In this document: positions 7,136 to 17,951 of the stretch, in pieces | How the letters are laid out: each line of letters opens with the position of its first letter | Position numbering within the stretch: position 1 is the first letter of the stretch | From: Cupriavidus consociatus | GTDB lineage: Bacteria > Pseudomonadota > Gammaproteobacteria > Burkholderiales > Burkholderiaceae | Direction of reading: 5' to 3' | DNA length: 64,000 nucleotides | Assembly: GCF_017814975.1 (NCBI RefSeq) | Contig: NZ_JAGIQA010000001.1 | Coordinates: forward strand, 62,001 to 126,000 | Position numbers and translations under genes: made by a program | Notes under the pieces: model-generated | The model's database searches: none | Seen by the model: only the letters and a program-made list of their open reading frames with translations | What the model was told of the DNA's origin: nothing

Positions 7136-10100
7136 TCGCGCATATCATCCTGGCGTCGATACGCAACCGCTTCCTTGTGCTGCTGGCTACGGTCATGCTG
7201 ACGGCCTGGGGGCTGTGGGCGGTGGGAAACACGCCGCTCGATGCATTACCGGATCTGTCCGACCCCCAGGTCATCATCCGCACGCCATTTCCGGGGCAGG
7301 CGCCGCAGCTGGTGGAGAACCAGGTCACGTATCCGCTGACCACCGCGATGCTGTCGGTCCCCGGTGCGAAGACGGTGCGCGGTTACTCGTTCTTCGGCGA
7401 TTCCTTTGTCTACGTGCTGTTCGAGGACGGGACCGACCCGTACTGGGCGCGCTCGCGCGTGCTGGAATACCTGAACCAGGTGCAATCGCGCCTGCCGGCG
7501 GCGGCCAGGCCCGCGCTGGGCCCCGATGCCACCGGCGTGGGCTGGATCTACGAGTACGCCCTGGTGGATCGCACCGGCCGGCACGACCTCGGCCAGTTGC
7601 GCGCGTTGCAGGACTGGTTCCTTCGCTTCGAACTGAAGTCCCTGCCCAATGTGGCGGAAGTCGCATCGCTGGGCGGCATGGTGCGGCAGTACCAGATCGT
7701 GCTGATGCCGGATCGAATGCGCGCCTACAACCTGTCGCAAGCGAAGGTGCTTGCGGCGCTTCGCGGCGCCAACCAGGAGGCGGGCGGATCGGTGCTGGAA
7801 CTCGGCGAAGCGGAATACATGGTCAGGGCATCCGGCTATCTGAAGACGCTCGACGACTTCCGGCAGATTCCGATCGAAACCAGCGGCGCGGGCATCCCGG
7901 TACGGTTGGGCGATTTCGCCACGATCCAGCTCGGCCCCGAGACGCGGCGCGGCCTGTCCGATTTCAATGGCGAGGGAGAGGTGGCGGGCGGCGTCATCGT
8001 CATGCGCTCGGGCAAGAACGCGCTGGAAACCATCGATGCCGTCAAGACGAAGCTGGAGACGCTCAGGAAGAGCCTGCCTGCCGGCGTCGAGATCGTGACC
8101 ACCTACGATCGCTCCGCACTGATTCACCGCGCCGTGGACAACCTCAGCCACAAGCTTGTCGAGGAATTCATCGTCGTGGCGCTGGTTTGCCTGGTCTTCC
8201 TGTTCCATCTGCGTTCGGCGCTGGTGGCCGTCGTGTCGCTGCCGCTTGGCGTGCTCGCGGCGTTTCTGGTCATGCGCTACCAGGGCGTCAATGCCAACAT
8301 CATGTCGCTTGGCGGCATCGCCATTGCGATCGGTGCGATGGTGGACGCGGCGGTGGTCATGATCGAGAATGCGCACAAGCACCTGGAGCACTGGCAGGCC
8401 CGGCACCCCGGCGAGTCATTGGCCGGGGCGGAGCGCTGGCGCGTGATCGGACACTCCGCGGCCGAAGTGGGCCCCGCATTGTTCTTCTCCCTGCTGATCA
8501 TCACGCTCTCCTTCGTGCCGGTGTTCACGCTTGAAGCGCAGGAGGGCCGCCTGTTCTCGCCGCTGGCCTTTACCAAGACGTACTCGATGGCCGCTGCGGC
8601 CGGGCTGTCGATCACGCTGGTCCCCGTGCTGATGGGCTTCATGATTCGCGGACGCATTCCGGCGGAAGCGGCGAACCCGCTCAATCGCTGGCTGATCCGC
8701 CTCTATCAACCCATGCTGGCGAAGGTGCTTGCGTATCCGCGCGCGACCATTCTGGTAGCAGCCATCCTGCTTGCGGCTACGGCATGGCCGATCCTGCGGA
8801 CCGGGGGGGAGTTCATGCCGCCGCTCGATGAGGGAGACCTGCTCTATATGCCGTCCGCCTTGCCTGGCCTGTCGGTGGGCAAGGCGGCGCAATTGCTGCA
8901 GCAGACCGACCGGCTGATCAAGTCGGTGCCCGAAGTGGCCACCGTCCATGGCAAGGCGGGGCGTGCGGACTCGGCCACCGACCCGGCTCCGCTCGAGATG
9001 TTCGAGACCACGATCCAGTTCAAGCCGCGCGAGCAGTGGCGTGCCGGCATGACGCCCGACAAGCTGGTCGAGGAACTCGATCGCGTCGTGAAGATGCCGG
9101 GCCTGTCCAACATCTGGGTGCCCCCGATCCGCAATCGCATCGACATGCTGGCCACCGGCATCAAGAGCCCGGTGGGGATCAAGGTGGCCGGCGCGGACCT
9201 GAAGGAGATCGACCGGATCGCCACGGCAATCGAGCAGGCCGTGAAGACCGTGCCCGGTGTCACGTCGGCGCTGGCAGAACGCCTGACCGGCGGGCGCTAT
9301 ATCGATGTCGACATCGATCGCGTGGTCGCCGGCCGCTACGGGCTCAATGTTGACGAGGTGCAGAGCATCGTCTCCTCGGCCATCGGCGGCGACAACGTTG
9401 GCGAGGTTGTCGATGGTCTGGCTCGCTTCCCGATCAACGTGCGGTACCCGCGCGACTATCGCGATTCGGTCGAAACACTGCGCAACCTGCCCATCGTCAC
9501 CGACCGCGGCCAGCAGATCGCGCTGTCCGATGTGGCGCGGATCCAGGTCGCGCAAGGACCGCCCATGCTGCGCAGTGAAAACGCGCGGCTGTCGGGATGG
9601 ATCTACGTCGACATCCGCGGGCGCGACCTGCGCTCCGCCGTGCGCGAGATGCAGGCGGCCGTGGCAAAGGCAGTGCCGATGCCCGCCGGCTATTCGCTGA
9701 GCTGGTCCGGGCAGTTCGAATACCTGGAGCGCGCCAGTGCGAAGCTGAAGGTGGTGGTGCCGTTCACGCTGCTGATCATCTTTGTGCTGCTTTACCTGAT
9801 CTTTGGCCGCTTCGATGAGGCGCTCCTGATCATGGGGACGCTGCCGCTTGCGCTGATCGGTGGCTTCTGGCTTCTTTACCTGCTGGGGTACAACCTCTCC
9901 GTGGCAGGCGTGGTCGGTTTTATCGCGCTGGCGGGCGTGTCCGCGGAGTTTGGCGTCATCATGCTGCTCTACCTCAAGCACGCCTGGCAATACCGCGAGG
10001 CACACGGCGAAACGGATAGCGCCGCGCTGCTGGCGGCCATCCAGGAAGGCGCCGTGCAACGCGTACGCCCCAAGGCGATGACCGTGGCCGTGATCCTGGC

Positions 10101-10302
10101 CGGGCTGATCCCGATCATGTGGTCACACGGCACAGGCTCCGAAGTCATGCAACGCATCGCGGCGCCAATGGTTGGTGGCATGGTCACGGCGCCGCTGCTA
10201 TCCCTGTTCGTCGTACCGGCCGTGTATCTGCTGATGCGTCGCCGGCAGACAACGACATTTACCGATGTATCCCAATCCACCATTTTCAAGGAGAAAGCAT
10301 GA
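7132..10302 (+). CDS. cusA: Cu(I)/Ag(I) RND efflux pump (CusA/SilA)
   Basis: This 1056-residue inner-membrane proton antiporter pumps periplasmic or cytoplasmic metal into the CusC channel. The pattern is the RND one: TM1 at the N-terminus, a large periplasmic loop, a block of helices (about 340-550), a second loop and a last block of helices (about 880-1045). The heavy-metal RND signature [19 protein letters not shown] is present, the form seen in Cu/Ag pumps rather than CzcA. Methionines at [13 protein letters not shown] and [17 protein letters not shown] correspond to the CusA metal-site region. The start is ATG 7132, overlapping cusB; the frame happens to be open much further upstream, but that is a shadow. 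Confidence 0.93.
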   Translation: MIAHIILASIRNRFLVLLATVMLTAWGLWAVGNTPLDALPDLSDPQVIIRTPFPGQAPQLVENQVTYPLTTAMLSVPGAKTVRGYSFFGDSFVYVLFEDGTDPYWARSRVLEYLNQVQSRLPAAARPALGPDATGVGWIYEYALVDRTGRHDLGQLRALQDWFLRFELKSLPNVAEVASLGGMVRQYQIVLMPDRMRAYNLSQAKVLAALRGANQEAGGSVLELGEAEYMVRASGYLKTLDDFRQIPIETSGAGIPVRLGDFATIQLGPETRRGLSDFNGEGEVAGGVIVMRSGKNALETIDAVKTKLETLRKSLPAGVEIVTTYDRSALIHRAVDNLSHKLVEEFIVVALVCLVFLFHLRSALVAVVSLPLGVLAAFLVMRYQGVNANIMSLGGIAIAIGAMVDAAVVMIENAHKHLEHWQARHPGESLAGAERWRVIGHSAAEVGPALFFSLLIITLSFVPVFTLEAQEGRLFSPLAFTKTYSMAAAAGLSITLVPVLMGFMIRGRIPAEAANPLNRWLIRLYQPMLAKVLAYPRATILVAAILLAATAWPILRTGGEFMPPLDEGDLLYMPSALPGLSVGKAAQLLQQTDRLIKSVPEVATVHGKAGRADSATDPAPLEMFETTIQFKPREQWRAGMTPDKLVEELDRVVKMPGLSNIWVPPIRNRIDMLATGIKSPVGIKVAGADLKEIDRIATAIEQAVKTVPGVTSALAERLTGGRYIDVDIDRVVAGRYGLNVDEVQSIVSSAIGGDNVGEVVDGLARFPINVRYPRDYRDSVETLRNLPIVTDRGQQIALSDVARIQVAQGPPMLRSENARLSGWIYVDIRGRDLRSAVREMQAAVAKAVPMPAGYSLSWSGQFEYLERASAKLKVVVPFTLLIIFVLLYLIFGRFDEALLIMGTLPLALIGGFWLLYLLGYNLSVAGVVGFIALAGVSAEFGVIMLLYLKHAWQYREAHGETDSAALLAAIQEGAVQRVRPKAMTVAVILAGLIPIMWSHGTGSEVMQRIAAPMVGGMVTAPLLSLFVVPAVYLLMRRRQTTTFTDVSQSTIFKEKA

Positions 10303-10646
10303 AGAAGTTCCTTAACACCACTCTGGGCGCGGCAGCGCTAGTCGTGGCAATGGGCATGACGCTCCCGGCCAGGGCCGCGAACATGGACGGCATGGACATG
10401 AAACCTGCCAGCGGCACAACGAAGGCACCTCAGCCGGTACCGGCCGAGGTTCGCAAGATCGATGCGGCAAACGGAAAGATCACGCTGAAACACGGACCGA
10501 TTGCCAACCTGGGCATGTCTGCCATGACCATGGCTTTCCCGGTCAGGGATGCGGCCATGCTCAAGGGACTGAAGGAAGGAGACCAGGTATCGGTGACGTT
10601 TGACACCATCGACGGCAAGCCCTCTGTGGTGGACTTGCGCAAGTAA
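10299..10646 (+). CDS. cusF: Periplasmic Cu/Ag metallochaperone (CusF-like), Trp replaced by Met
   Basis: The 115-residue protein has a signal peptide (cleavage near PARAA, residue 26), a Met-rich stretch (NMDGMDMK) and one OB-fold CusF domain. Compared with E. coli CusF, the ligands His65, Met76 and Met78 are conserved, but the cation-pi Trp is replaced by Met73 (LGMSAMTM). The paralogous tail of CusB keeps the Trp. It overlaps cusA by 4 bp and closes the operon. Probable role: hands Cu(I)/Ag(I) to CusB. The altered site may change metal preference or affinity. Confidence 0.88.
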   Translation: MKKFLNTTLGAAALVVAMGMTLPARAANMDGMDMKPASGTTKAPQPVPAEVRKIDAANGKITLKHGPIANLGMSAMTMAFPVRDAAMLKGLKEGDQVSVTFDTIDGKPSVVDLRK

Positions 10647-10826
10647 CGATGACCGCGACAAGGTGGCCGCGATGCACGTCGCGTTGCGGCTCGGCACCTG
10701 CAGGGGCTGGATTCAAATACGCCGTATAACAACTTGCTGCACGCCGAGCGCGCACGCTGGCCTATAGTCTGTCAGCCAGCCACCTCATCGGCCCATCGGG
10801 GGCCGGGCCCTCACAGGAGATAACGC

Positions 10827-11294
10827 GTGTCGACCACCGAAACCTATCTGATCGATTCCATCCGCCTCGCCATGGAAAACGTGCGGGAGCGCAACACCTG
10901 GCCCTTCGGCGCCGTGGTGGTCAAGGATGGCAAGGTGGTGGCGCGCGCGGTCAACGAGGTGGAGGCCACCTGCGATCCCAGCGCGCACGCCGAAATGCAG
11001 GCAGTGCGCGCCGCGAGCCGGGCACTGGGCAAGCCCGACCTGAGCGGCTGCACGGTCTACGCCAGCGGCTACCCGTGCCCGATGTGCCTGACCGCGATGT
11101 ACCTGGCCGGCGTCGAATCGGTCTACTACGCGTATTCCAACGAAGACGGCGCGCCCTACGACCTGTCCGCGGAACGCGGCTATGTCGAACTGGCGCGGCC
11201 TGTCGAACAGCGCGATATGAAGCTGGTCTACCTGCCGGCGCGCGATGAAGGCCCGGACCTCTATGAGGCGTGGCGCGAACGGAAGGACCGCTAG
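10827..11294 (+). CDS. Nucleoside/guanine deaminase of the cytidine deaminase superfamily
   Basis: This 155-residue zinc enzyme is of the GuaD/TadA-like type. The zinc and catalytic motifs are complete: His54-Ala-Glu56 (HAEMQAV) and Cys84/Cys87 (PCPMC). The length and the downstream AYSNEDGAPYDL stretch fit bacterial guanine deaminases better than tRNA adenosine deaminases, so purine salvage is likely; the substrate is an inference. GTG 10827 is used as start because AGGAGA lies six bases upstream. It converges with the LysR gene. Confidence 0.85.
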   Translation: MSTTETYLIDSIRLAMENVRERNTWPFGAVVVKDGKVVARAVNEVEATCDPSAHAEMQAVRAASRALGKPDLSGCTVYASGYPCPMCLTAMYLAGVESVYYAYSNEDGAPYDLSAERGYVELARPVEQRDMKLVYLPARDEGPDLYEAWRERKDR

Positions 11295-11348
11295 GGCATA
11301 GGACCTTCTACCGGATGCCACGCCATGCCTTGTCCGCCCGGCAGCCCG

Positions 11349-12221
11349 TCAGCGCGCGACTTCCTGTCGCAGGTGCTCCAGCACCCGCGCGGCGCGTGGC
11401 GACAGTGGCCACTCGGCACGATGGACCAGCCATAGCGTATCGACCGCCGGCGGGCCGCAGTCGACTACCTTGACTGCCTCCGCATGCGCGAAGGCCTTGC
11501 GCGCGTACTGGTGGATCACCGTGAAGCCCAGTCCGCGTGCCACCGGTTCCAGGATCAGGCCGACCTGGTTGCTGAAGCCGCGGCAGGGCAGGCTGCGCAC
11601 GCCAGGGTTGCCCGGAAAGCGCCTGCCGAACAAGCGGCTTGCCATCGCCTTGCCATCGGGATGGTCGATAAAGCCGATGCGTTCCAGGTCCTGCCACGTG
11701 TGCACGTCTTCGTGCGCGGGCACGACCAGTTCCAGGCGCTCTTCGATAAACGGGCTTGCCGCAAGCCGTGCATCGTCCGGCTTCAGCGTGACCAGTCCAA
11801 GCTCATAGTGGTTCTGCAGCACGGCTTCCACGACCTCATGGTCCGGTGCGAAGCGATGGCGCACGATCAGCCCGCGATTGGCCTGCTGGAAGGCCAGCAG
11901 GATCGGGTACAAGTACAGACCGATGCTGCCCGGCGTGATCAGCGAGACCTCGCCGTTGGTACTGTCGGCATAGGACAGCCGCGCGTTCAGCCGCTCGCCG
12001 GCCTTGTCCATCTCGCGACAGTAGTCGAGCAGGGCACGGCCGGCGGGGGTCAGTTCGATGGCGCGCGGCCGGCGGATCAGAAGCGGGCCGAACTGGCCTT
12101 CCAGGTGGCGCACATGCTGGCTGACGGCGGCCTGGGTCAGGTCGAGGCGGTCGGCGGTGCGGGTAAAGCTGCCTAGCTCAGACAGGGTGACGAAAGAGCG
12201 AAGCCACTGCGGGTTCACCAT
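11349..12221 (-). CDS. LysR-family regulator divergent from an old yellow enzyme gene
   Basis: This 290-residue regulator has the standard N-terminal winged helix-turn-helix (residues 4-62; FTRTADRLDLTQAAVSQHVR) and a C-terminal substrate-binding domain (about 92-285). It starts 99 bp from, and opposite to, the flavin oxidoreductase gene, so it probably controls that gene and itself. An inverted repeat of LysR-site type lies ten bases from its own start codon. The inducer is unknown. Confidence 0.88.
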   Translation of the reverse strand: MVNPQWLRSFVTLSELGSFTRTADRLDLTQAAVSQHVRHLEGQFGPLLIRRPRAIELTPAGRALLDYCREMDKAGERLNARLSYADSTNGEVSLITPGSIGLYLYPILLAFQQANRGLIVRHRFAPDHEVVEAVLQNHYELGLVTLKPDDARLAASPFIEERLELVVPAHEDVHTWQDLERIGFIDHPDGKAMASRLFGRRFPGNPGVRSLPCRGFSNQVGLILEPVARGLGFTVIHQYARKAFAHAEAVKVVDCGPPAVDTLWLVHRAEWPLSPRAARVLEHLRQEVAR

Positions 12222-12230
12222 AATGAATAT

Positions 12231-12245
12231 TTATTGATTCAATAA
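12231..12245. promoter_or_regulatory. Candidate LysR operator
   Basis: TTATTGA-T-TCAATAA is a perfect 7-bp inverted repeat with a one-base centre, in an AT-rich island between two divergent genes. It fits the T-N11-A LysR-site pattern. It lies next to the regulator start and could mediate autorepression and activation of the reductase gene. Confidence 0.55.
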
Positions 12246-12320
12246 TCGGTACGTTGTTTTCATTATAGCGGGGCGCGCCTACCATCTGGATTCATGCAAT
12301 GACGCAGGAACCCAACCAGC

Positions 12321-13421
12321 ATGTCTGCCCTGTTTTCTCCGTTTGAACTGAAAGATGTCACGCTGCGCAACCGCGTCGCGATTCCGCCGATGTGCCAGTA
12401 CAGCGCCGTCGACGGCATGGTCAATGACTGGCACCAGGCGCATTACACCGGCCTGGCCCGTGGCGGCGCCGGCCTCGTGATCGTCGAGGCGACCGCCGTG
12501 TCGCCCGAAGGCCGCATCACCCCGGGCTGCACCGGACTGTGGAACGACGCGCAGCAAGCTGGCATGGCGCGCATCGCCGCGGCGATCAAGGCCGGCGGCG
12601 CGGTGCCCGGCATCCAGATCGCCCACGCCGGGCGCAAGGCCAGCGCCAACCGGCCGTGGGAAGGCGATGACCATATCGCCGCGGACGATCCGCGCGGCTG
12701 GCAGACGCTGTCGCCGTCGGCGGTGCCGTTCGGCGCGCACCTGCCCAAGGTGCCCAGCGCCATGACGCTGGACGACATCGCGCGCGTCCAGCGCGATTTC
12801 GTCGCCGCCGCCCGCCGTGCGCGCGATGCCGGCTTCGAATGGCTCGAACTGCATTTCGCGCATGGCTACCTGGCGCAGAGCTTCTTCTCGCGCCACGCCA
12901 ACCAGCGCGACGATGCTTACGGTGGCGACCTGGCCGGCCGCAGCCGTTTCCTGCTGGAGACGCTGGCCGCGGTGCGCGAAGTGTGGCCTGCCAACCTGCC
13001 GCTGACCGCGCGCTTCGGCGTGGTCGAGTTCGACGGTCACGACCAGGAAACGCTGGCCGATTCGATCGAACTGGCGCGCGCGATGCGCGAGGGCGGCCTC
13101 GACCTGCTCAACGTCAGCGTCGGCTTTTCCACGCCCGACGCAAAGATTCCATGGGGGCCGGCCTTCCTCGCGCCGATCGCCGGGCGCGTGCGCAGCGAGG
13201 CGAAGCTACCGGTCGCTTCGTCATGGGGCATCGACAACCCCATGCTGGCTGACCGTGCCGTCGCCGCGGGAGAGATGGACCTCGTCATGGTCGGCCGCGC
13301 GCTGCTGGCCAACCCGCACTGGCCTTACCACGCCGCCCAGCGCCTGCAGGTGCAGAAGCCGTCGTGGGTGCTGCCGGCACCTTACGCGCATTGGCTGGAG
13401 CGCTACCAGCTCCAGGCCTGA
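12321..13421 (+). CDS. NADH:flavin oxidoreductase, old yellow enzyme family (YqjM-like)
   Basis: This 366-residue FMN-dependent TIM-barrel ene-reductase acts on activated C=C bonds or xenobiotics. It matches the YqjM/thermophilic-like subclass: Cys25 in IPPMCQYSA near the flavin, the IQIAHAGRKAS motif, and the LHFAHGYL/FFSRHANQRDDAYGG segment. Phosphate-binding segments near the C-terminus (ASSWGID, VMVGRALLANPHW) are present. It is probably induced through the divergent LysR regulator. The physiological substrate cannot be told from sequence. Confidence 0.9.
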   Translation: MSALFSPFELKDVTLRNRVAIPPMCQYSAVDGMVNDWHQAHYTGLARGGAGLVIVEATAVSPEGRITPGCTGLWNDAQQAGMARIAAAIKAGGAVPGIQIAHAGRKASANRPWEGDDHIAADDPRGWQTLSPSAVPFGAHLPKVPSAMTLDDIARVQRDFVAAARRARDAGFEWLELHFAHGYLAQSFFSRHANQRDDAYGGDLAGRSRFLLETLAAVREVWPANLPLTARFGVVEFDGHDQETLADSIELARAMREGGLDLLNVSVGFSTPDAKIPWGPAFLAPIAGRVRSEAKLPVASSWGIDNPMLADRAVAAGEMDLVMVGRALLANPHWPYHAAQRLQVQKPSWVLPAPYAHWLERYQLQA

Positions 13422-13591
13422 GTTCAGGCCTGGGCGCGGGCGAAGCGCGGCGGCGTGCCGGCACGTTTCCGCGTTTTGCCGCACAATAACGCCTTGCGCG
13501 CCGCACAGGAGCACGCTGGATCACCAGAGGCGGGGTCATCGACCCGCCCGGCAGCGGGCGGCATTCCGTAGAACCCTCTGCAATCCTGTAC

Positions 13592-14881
13592 ATGGCCGCC
13601 CCACATGCACACGCCGCCGCGGACGCCGTCCGCGGCATTTCGCCTTCCGGCGCCTCGCGCGATGCGAGCACGCCGAATCCTTCTGCCAACCCCGTATCCG
13701 CCAGGCCGCCGGCAAGTTCCGGCCGGCTCGCGCTGCTCGCGCTGGGCGTCGGCAGCTTCGCCATCGGCACCGGCGAATTCGTCATCATGGGCCTGCTGCC
13801 CGATGCCGCGCGCGACCTCGCCATCTCCATCCCCGAAGCCGGCCACCTGATCAGCGCCTATGCGCTGGGCGTGGTCATCGGTGCGCCGCTGCTGGCGGTG
13901 CTGGGCGCACGCTGGCCGCGGCGCAACCTGCTGGTGGCGCTGATGGCGGTGTTCGCGGCGGGCAATCTCGCCAGCGCGATGGCGCCGTCCTACCTGTCGA
14001 TGCTGGTAGCACGGCTGCTGACCGGCTTTCCGCACGGCACCTACTTCGGCGTGGCCGCGCTGGTCGCCGCGGGGCTGGTCCCGCGCGAGCGGCGCGCGCA
14101 GGCGGTAGGGCTGGTGATGCTGGGGCTGACCAGCGCGACGCTGGTCGGCGTGCCGGTCGCCGCCACGGTCGGCACCTGGCTCGGCTGGCGATCGGCCTTC
14201 GTGATCGTGGGCGCGCTCGGCGCGCTGACGGCGCTGCTGGTGTGGCGTTGCGTGCCGTTCGCGCCGGCCGACCGGCATGCCAGTCCACTGCGCGAGCTGT
14301 CGGCGCTCAGGCGCAAGCAGGTGTGGCTGACGCTGGGCATCGGCGCGATCGGGTTTGGCGGCATGTTCTCGGTGTTCAGCTACATCAAGCCGACCATGCT
14401 CGAACTGGCGCACATGCCGGCCGCCGGCATCCCGGTGGTGCTGGCGCTGTTCGGCGTCGGCATGGTAGTGGGCAATCTCGCCGGCGCGCGGCTGGCCGAC
14501 AAGGCGCTGATGCCGACCATCGGCGGCGTGCTGGCATGGACCGCGCTGGTGCTGGGCGCCTTCACCTTCACCGCGCCGCATGCGTGGCTCGCCGCGGCCA
14601 ATGTGCTGCTGGTCGGCACCGTGGTGGCACTGGGGCCGGCGCTGCAGATCCGGCTGATGGACGTGGCCGGCGATGCGCAGGCACTGGCGGCCGCGCTCAA
14701 CCACTCGGCGTTCAACCTGGCCAATGCGCTCGGCGCATGGCTTGGCGGCGTGACCATCGCCGCCGGCTATGGCTGGACCTCGACCGGCTGGGTCGGGCTG
14801 CTGCTGGCGCTGGGCGGCCTGGCGATCTATGCCTGGTCGGTGCTCGACATGGACCGCCGCGGGGTTACCGCAACGGCCTGA
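13592..14881 (+). CDS. MFS exporter of the drug:H+ antiporter-1 (AraJ/YdhP-like) type
   Basis: The 429-residue protein has twelve predicted membrane helices after a 40-residue Ala/Pro/Ser-rich N-terminus. The first helix carries GVGSFAIGTGEFVIMGLLPD, typical of the AraJ/YdhP group, and the loop 2-3 region reads LGARWPRRNLL. It probably exports a small molecule such as a drug or sugar derivative. ATG 13592 has no good ribosome site and the N-terminus is atypically long, so the true start might differ. It lies 170 bp downstream of the ene-reductase. Confidence 0.82.
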   Translation: MAAPHAHAAADAVRGISPSGASRDASTPNPSANPVSARPPASSGRLALLALGVGSFAIGTGEFVIMGLLPDAARDLAISIPEAGHLISAYALGVVIGAPLLAVLGARWPRRNLLVALMAVFAAGNLASAMAPSYLSMLVARLLTGFPHGTYFGVAALVAAGLVPRERRAQAVGLVMLGLTSATLVGVPVAATVGTWLGWRSAFVIVGALGALTALLVWRCVPFAPADRHASPLRELSALRRKQVWLTLGIGAIGFGGMFSVFSYIKPTMLELAHMPAAGIPVVLALFGVGMVVGNLAGARLADKALMPTIGGVLAWTALVLGAFTFTAPHAWLAAANVLLVGTVVALGPALQIRLMDVAGDAQALAAALNHSAFNLANALGAWLGGVTIAAGYGWTSTGWVGLLLALGGLAIYAWSVLDMDRRGVTATA

Positions 14882-14950
14882 CGTGTCTTGGCCATGGGCA
14901 CAGTCAACGGCTGGACATGCCCCCGGCGCGCGAGGTTGGAAAACCCGCCA

Positions 14951-14980
14951 AGAAAAAAGGGCGCCATCGCTGGCGCCCCT
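14951..14980 (-). terminator. Intrinsic terminator of fabI
   Basis: On the minus strand GGGCGCCA-GCGA-TGGCGCCC is followed directly by TTTTTT. It lies 35 bp past the fabI stop. The 8-bp GC-rich stem makes this a strong Rho-independent terminator. Confidence 0.88.
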
Positions 14981-15014
14981 GTCGATGCCGGCGCCGCGGC
15001 CGGCAGTCCTGCCG

Positions 15015-15800
15015 TCAGGCGTCCGCGACGCTCGCGCCGACGATATTGAAGCCGCCGTCGACGTAGGTGATCTCACCCGTCACGCCGCTGGCCAGGTCGG
15101 ACAGCAGGAAGGCGGCCACGTTGCCGACTTCGTCGATGGTCACGTTGCGGCGCAGCGGGGCGGCCTGCTCGAAGTGCCCCAGCAGCTTGCCGAAATCCTT
15201 GATGCCCGAGGCGGCCAGCGTCTTGATCGGGCCGGCCGAGATGCCGTTGGCGCGGATGCCGCGCGGGCCGACCGACGAAGCCAGGTAGCGCACGCTGGCT
15301 TCCAGCGCGGCCTTGGCCAGGCCCATGGTGTTGTAGTTGGGAACCACGCGCTCGGCGCCCAGGTAGGTCAGCGTCAGCAGCGAGGCCTTGTCCGACAGCA
15401 GCGGCAGCGCGGCCTTGGCCAGCGCCGGGAAGCTGTAGGCGGAAATGTCATGGGCGATGCGGAAGCCTTCGCGCGACAGGCCTTCGAGGAAATCGCCGGC
15501 GATGGCTTCGCGCGGCGCGAAGCCGATGGAGTGCACCAGCCCGTCGAACTTCTCCCAGCGCTGGCCCAGCGCGGCGAAGGTCGCGGCGATCTGCTCATCG
15601 CTGCCGACGTCGCACTCGAACACCATGTCCGTACCGAATTCCTTGGCAAACTCGCTGATCCGGTCCTTGAACCGTTCGCCGACATAGGTGAAGGCGAGTT
15701 CGGCGCCTTCGCGCTTGCACGCGGACGCAATGCCATAGGCGATCGAGCGGTTCGAAAGCAAGCCCGTGATAAGGATCCGCTTACCTGCCAGAAATCCCAT
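15015..15800 (-). CDS. fabI: Enoyl-ACP reductase (NADH), FabI
   Basis: This 261-residue enzyme does the last reduction step of the fatty-acid elongation cycle. It has the N-terminal nucleotide-binding motif [15 protein letters not shown] typical of FabI and the catalytic Tyr-x6-Lys in [18 protein letters not shown], close to the E. coli enzyme, so sensitivity to FabI-type inhibitors would be expected from family knowledge. The start is ATG 15800 with GGAG five bases upstream; the longer open frame is not supported. Monocistronic, divergent from yejA, with its own terminator. Confidence 0.95.
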   Translation of the reverse strand: MGFLAGKRILITGLLSNRSIAYGIASACKREGAELAFTYVGERFKDRISEFAKEFGTDMVFECDVGSDEQIAATFAALGQRWEKFDGLVHSIGFAPREAIAGDFLEGLSREGFRIAHDISAYSFPALAKAALPLLSDKASLLTLTYLGAERVVPNYNTMGLAKAALEASVRYLASSVGPRGIRANGISAGPIKTLAASGIKDFGKLLGHFEQAAPLRRNVTIDEVGNVAAFLLSDLASGVTGEITYVDGGFNIVGASVADA

Positions 15801-16011
15801 AAGTTCTCCAAGGTGGTGTATCAGGCACGCTTCCTGCGTCCGCCGTGCGGCCGTGCGCGTGCCCTGGATGTTCTGCGGCCGTTTTATTGCGCCGCGCAGA
15901 GGGAATGTCCGGATGGCTGGCGCCACCCCGGACGCATGTAAAATTGTCTCATACTTGGCCCGGCCGCAGAACGCCGGGACCCCAGAGGTCATAGTGGAGG
16001 AATCCAACGGG

Positions 16012-17910
16012 ATGCCTATTCAAGCACGTTGGCCGCTTCAGGCGGCATGGCAGTGCTTCCGGCGGGATGCGGTACTGCGGTTCGGGAGGGCGGCCAGGCT
16101 GGCGGCGGGGATCTCCCTGGTCTCCCTGGTCTCTGCTCCGGCCATGGCGGCGCATGGATTCGCGCTGCACGGCGACCTGAAGTACGCCGAGAATTTTCCG
16201 CACTTCGACTATGTCAACCCCAACGCACCGGCTGGCGGCACGCTCACGCTCGCCAATCCGGACCGGCGCACCAGCTTCGACAAGTTCAACCCGTTTACGC
16301 TGAAGGGTACTTCTGCGCCGGGGCTCAATGCGCTGATGTTCGAATCGCTGCTGGTCAGCAGCGCCGACGAGACCGCCAGCGCCTACGGCCTGCTGGCCGA
16401 GGACGTCACGGTCGCGCCGGACGAGCTGTCGGTCACCTTCCGCATCCGCCCGCAGGCGCGCTTCGCCAACGGCGACCCGGTGCTGGCATCGGATGTCAAA
16501 CATTCTTATGACATGCTGATGAGCAAGGCGTCGAGCCCCGGCTACCGCAGCATGTGCACCGACGTGAAGGCGGTGGTGGTGACCGGCGAGCGCACGCTGC
16601 GCTACGACTTCAAGCAGCGCAACCGCGAACTGCCGCTGATCGTCGGCGCGCTGCCCGTGTTCTCGAAGAAGTGGACCGCCAAGGTGCCGTTCGAGAAGCT
16701 GACCTTCGAGGCGCCCATCACCAGCGGACCCTACCTGATCGAGCGCTACGACGCCGGCCGCGGCATCATCTTCAAGCGTGATCCCAAGTACTGGGGCAAG
16801 GATCTGGCGGTGCGCCGCGGCACCTTCAATTTCGCGCGCGTGGTCTACCGCCTGTACAAGGACGAGACCGCCAAGCTGGAGGCCTACAAGGCCGGCGAGT
16901 TCGATGCCATCGTCGAGTACCGCGCCAAGAACTGGGCCAAGAGCTACCAGGGCACGCGCTTCCGCAATGGCGAACTGATCAAGACCGAATTCCCGCACCG
17001 CAACGGCGCCGGCATGCAGGGGTTCGTGATGAACATGCGCAAGCCGGTGTTCCAGGACGTGCGGGTGCGCCAGGCGCTGATCCTGGCGCTGGACTTCGAA
17101 TGGCTGAACCGGCAGCTGTTCTACGGCGCTTACAAGCGGCTGGACAGCTGGTTCTCCAACAGCGAGCTGGCCGCCAGCGCCACGTTCGACGGCCGGCCCG
17201 GCCCCGGCGAGATGGCGCTGCTGGAACCGCTGCGCGCCGAGCTGCCGCCCGAGGTTTTCGGCCCCGACGTGGTGCAGCCCAGCACCGCATCGCCCCGGTC
17301 GCTGCGCGACAACCTGCGCCTGGCGCGGCGCCTGCTGGCACAGGCCGGCTGGACCTATACCGACGGCGCGCTGCGCAACGCCAAGGGCGAACCGCTGGTA
17401 TTCGAGTTCCTCGACGATGGCGGCGCCATGAGCCGGGTCATCACCACCTATGTGCGCAACCTGGAGAAGCTCGGCATCCAGGTGCACCAGCGCACCACCG
17501 ACTTTGCGCTGTACCAGAAGCGGCTGGAAGACTTCGATTTCGACATGGTGTCGATCCGCTTCCCCGATTCGCAGAGTCCCGGCAATGAGCTGCGCGACCG
17601 CTTTGCCAGCGAGGCCGCCACCACGCCGGGCTCGGACAACCTGTTCGGCCTGAAGTCGCCGGTCGTCGACAAGCTGGTCGACAACCTGCTGCATGCCCAC
17701 ACCCGCCAGGAGCTGATCACGGCCGGGCGCGCGCTCGACCGGGTGCTGATGCACGGCTACTACATCGTGCCCAACTGGTACAGTGCGTCGCACCGGGTCT
17801 CGTACCGCAAGGAGCTGGCGTATCCGGAGCGGCTTCCCTATTTCTATACGGCCGAAGGCTGGATCCTGAGCCAGTGGTGGCGCAAGGACGTCCAGCCGCA
17901 AGCGCGCTGA
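16012..17910 (+). CDS. yejA: Periplasmic oligopeptide-binding protein (YejA-like)
   Basis: This 632-residue solute-binding protein of ABC family SBP_bac_5 has a signal peptide with hydrophobic core [15 protein letters not shown]. The mature part starts near [21 protein letters not shown], typical of YejA, and includes the [21 protein letters not shown] segment. It should capture peptides (in E. coli also microcin C) for the permeases encoded next. ATG 16012 has GGAGG about 12 bases away, a long spacing; in-frame GTG 15994 overlaps that site. A TAAAAT box at 15939-15944 may be its -10 element. Confidence 0.9.
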   Translation: MPIQARWPLQAAWQCFRRDAVLRFGRAARLAAGISLVSLVSAPAMAAHGFALHGDLKYAENFPHFDYVNPNAPAGGTLTLANPDRRTSFDKFNPFTLKGTSAPGLNALMFESLLVSSADETASAYGLLAEDVTVAPDELSVTFRIRPQARFANGDPVLASDVKHSYDMLMSKASSPGYRSMCTDVKAVVVTGERTLRYDFKQRNRELPLIVGALPVFSKKWTAKVPFEKLTFEAPITSGPYLIERYDAGRGIIFKRDPKYWGKDLAVRRGTFNFARVVYRLYKDETAKLEAYKAGEFDAIVEYRAKNWAKSYQGTRFRNGELIKTEFPHRNGAGMQGFVMNMRKPVFQDVRVRQALILALDFEWLNRQLFYGAYKRLDSWFSNSELAASATFDGRPGPGEMALLEPLRAELPPEVFGPDVVQPSTASPRSLRDNLRLARRLLAQAGWTYTDGALRNAKGEPLVFEFLDDGGAMSRVITTYVRNLEKLGIQVHQRTTDFALYQKRLEDFDFDMVSIRFPDSQSPGNELRDRFASEAATTPGSDNLFGLKSPVVDKLVDNLLHAHTRQELITAGRALDRVLMHGYYIVPNWYSASHRVSYRKELAYPERLPYFYTAEGWILSQWWRKDVQPQAR

Positions 17911-17951
17911 CGCGTTCAGTGCAGATTAGCTAAAGAAACAAGGACCGGCCG

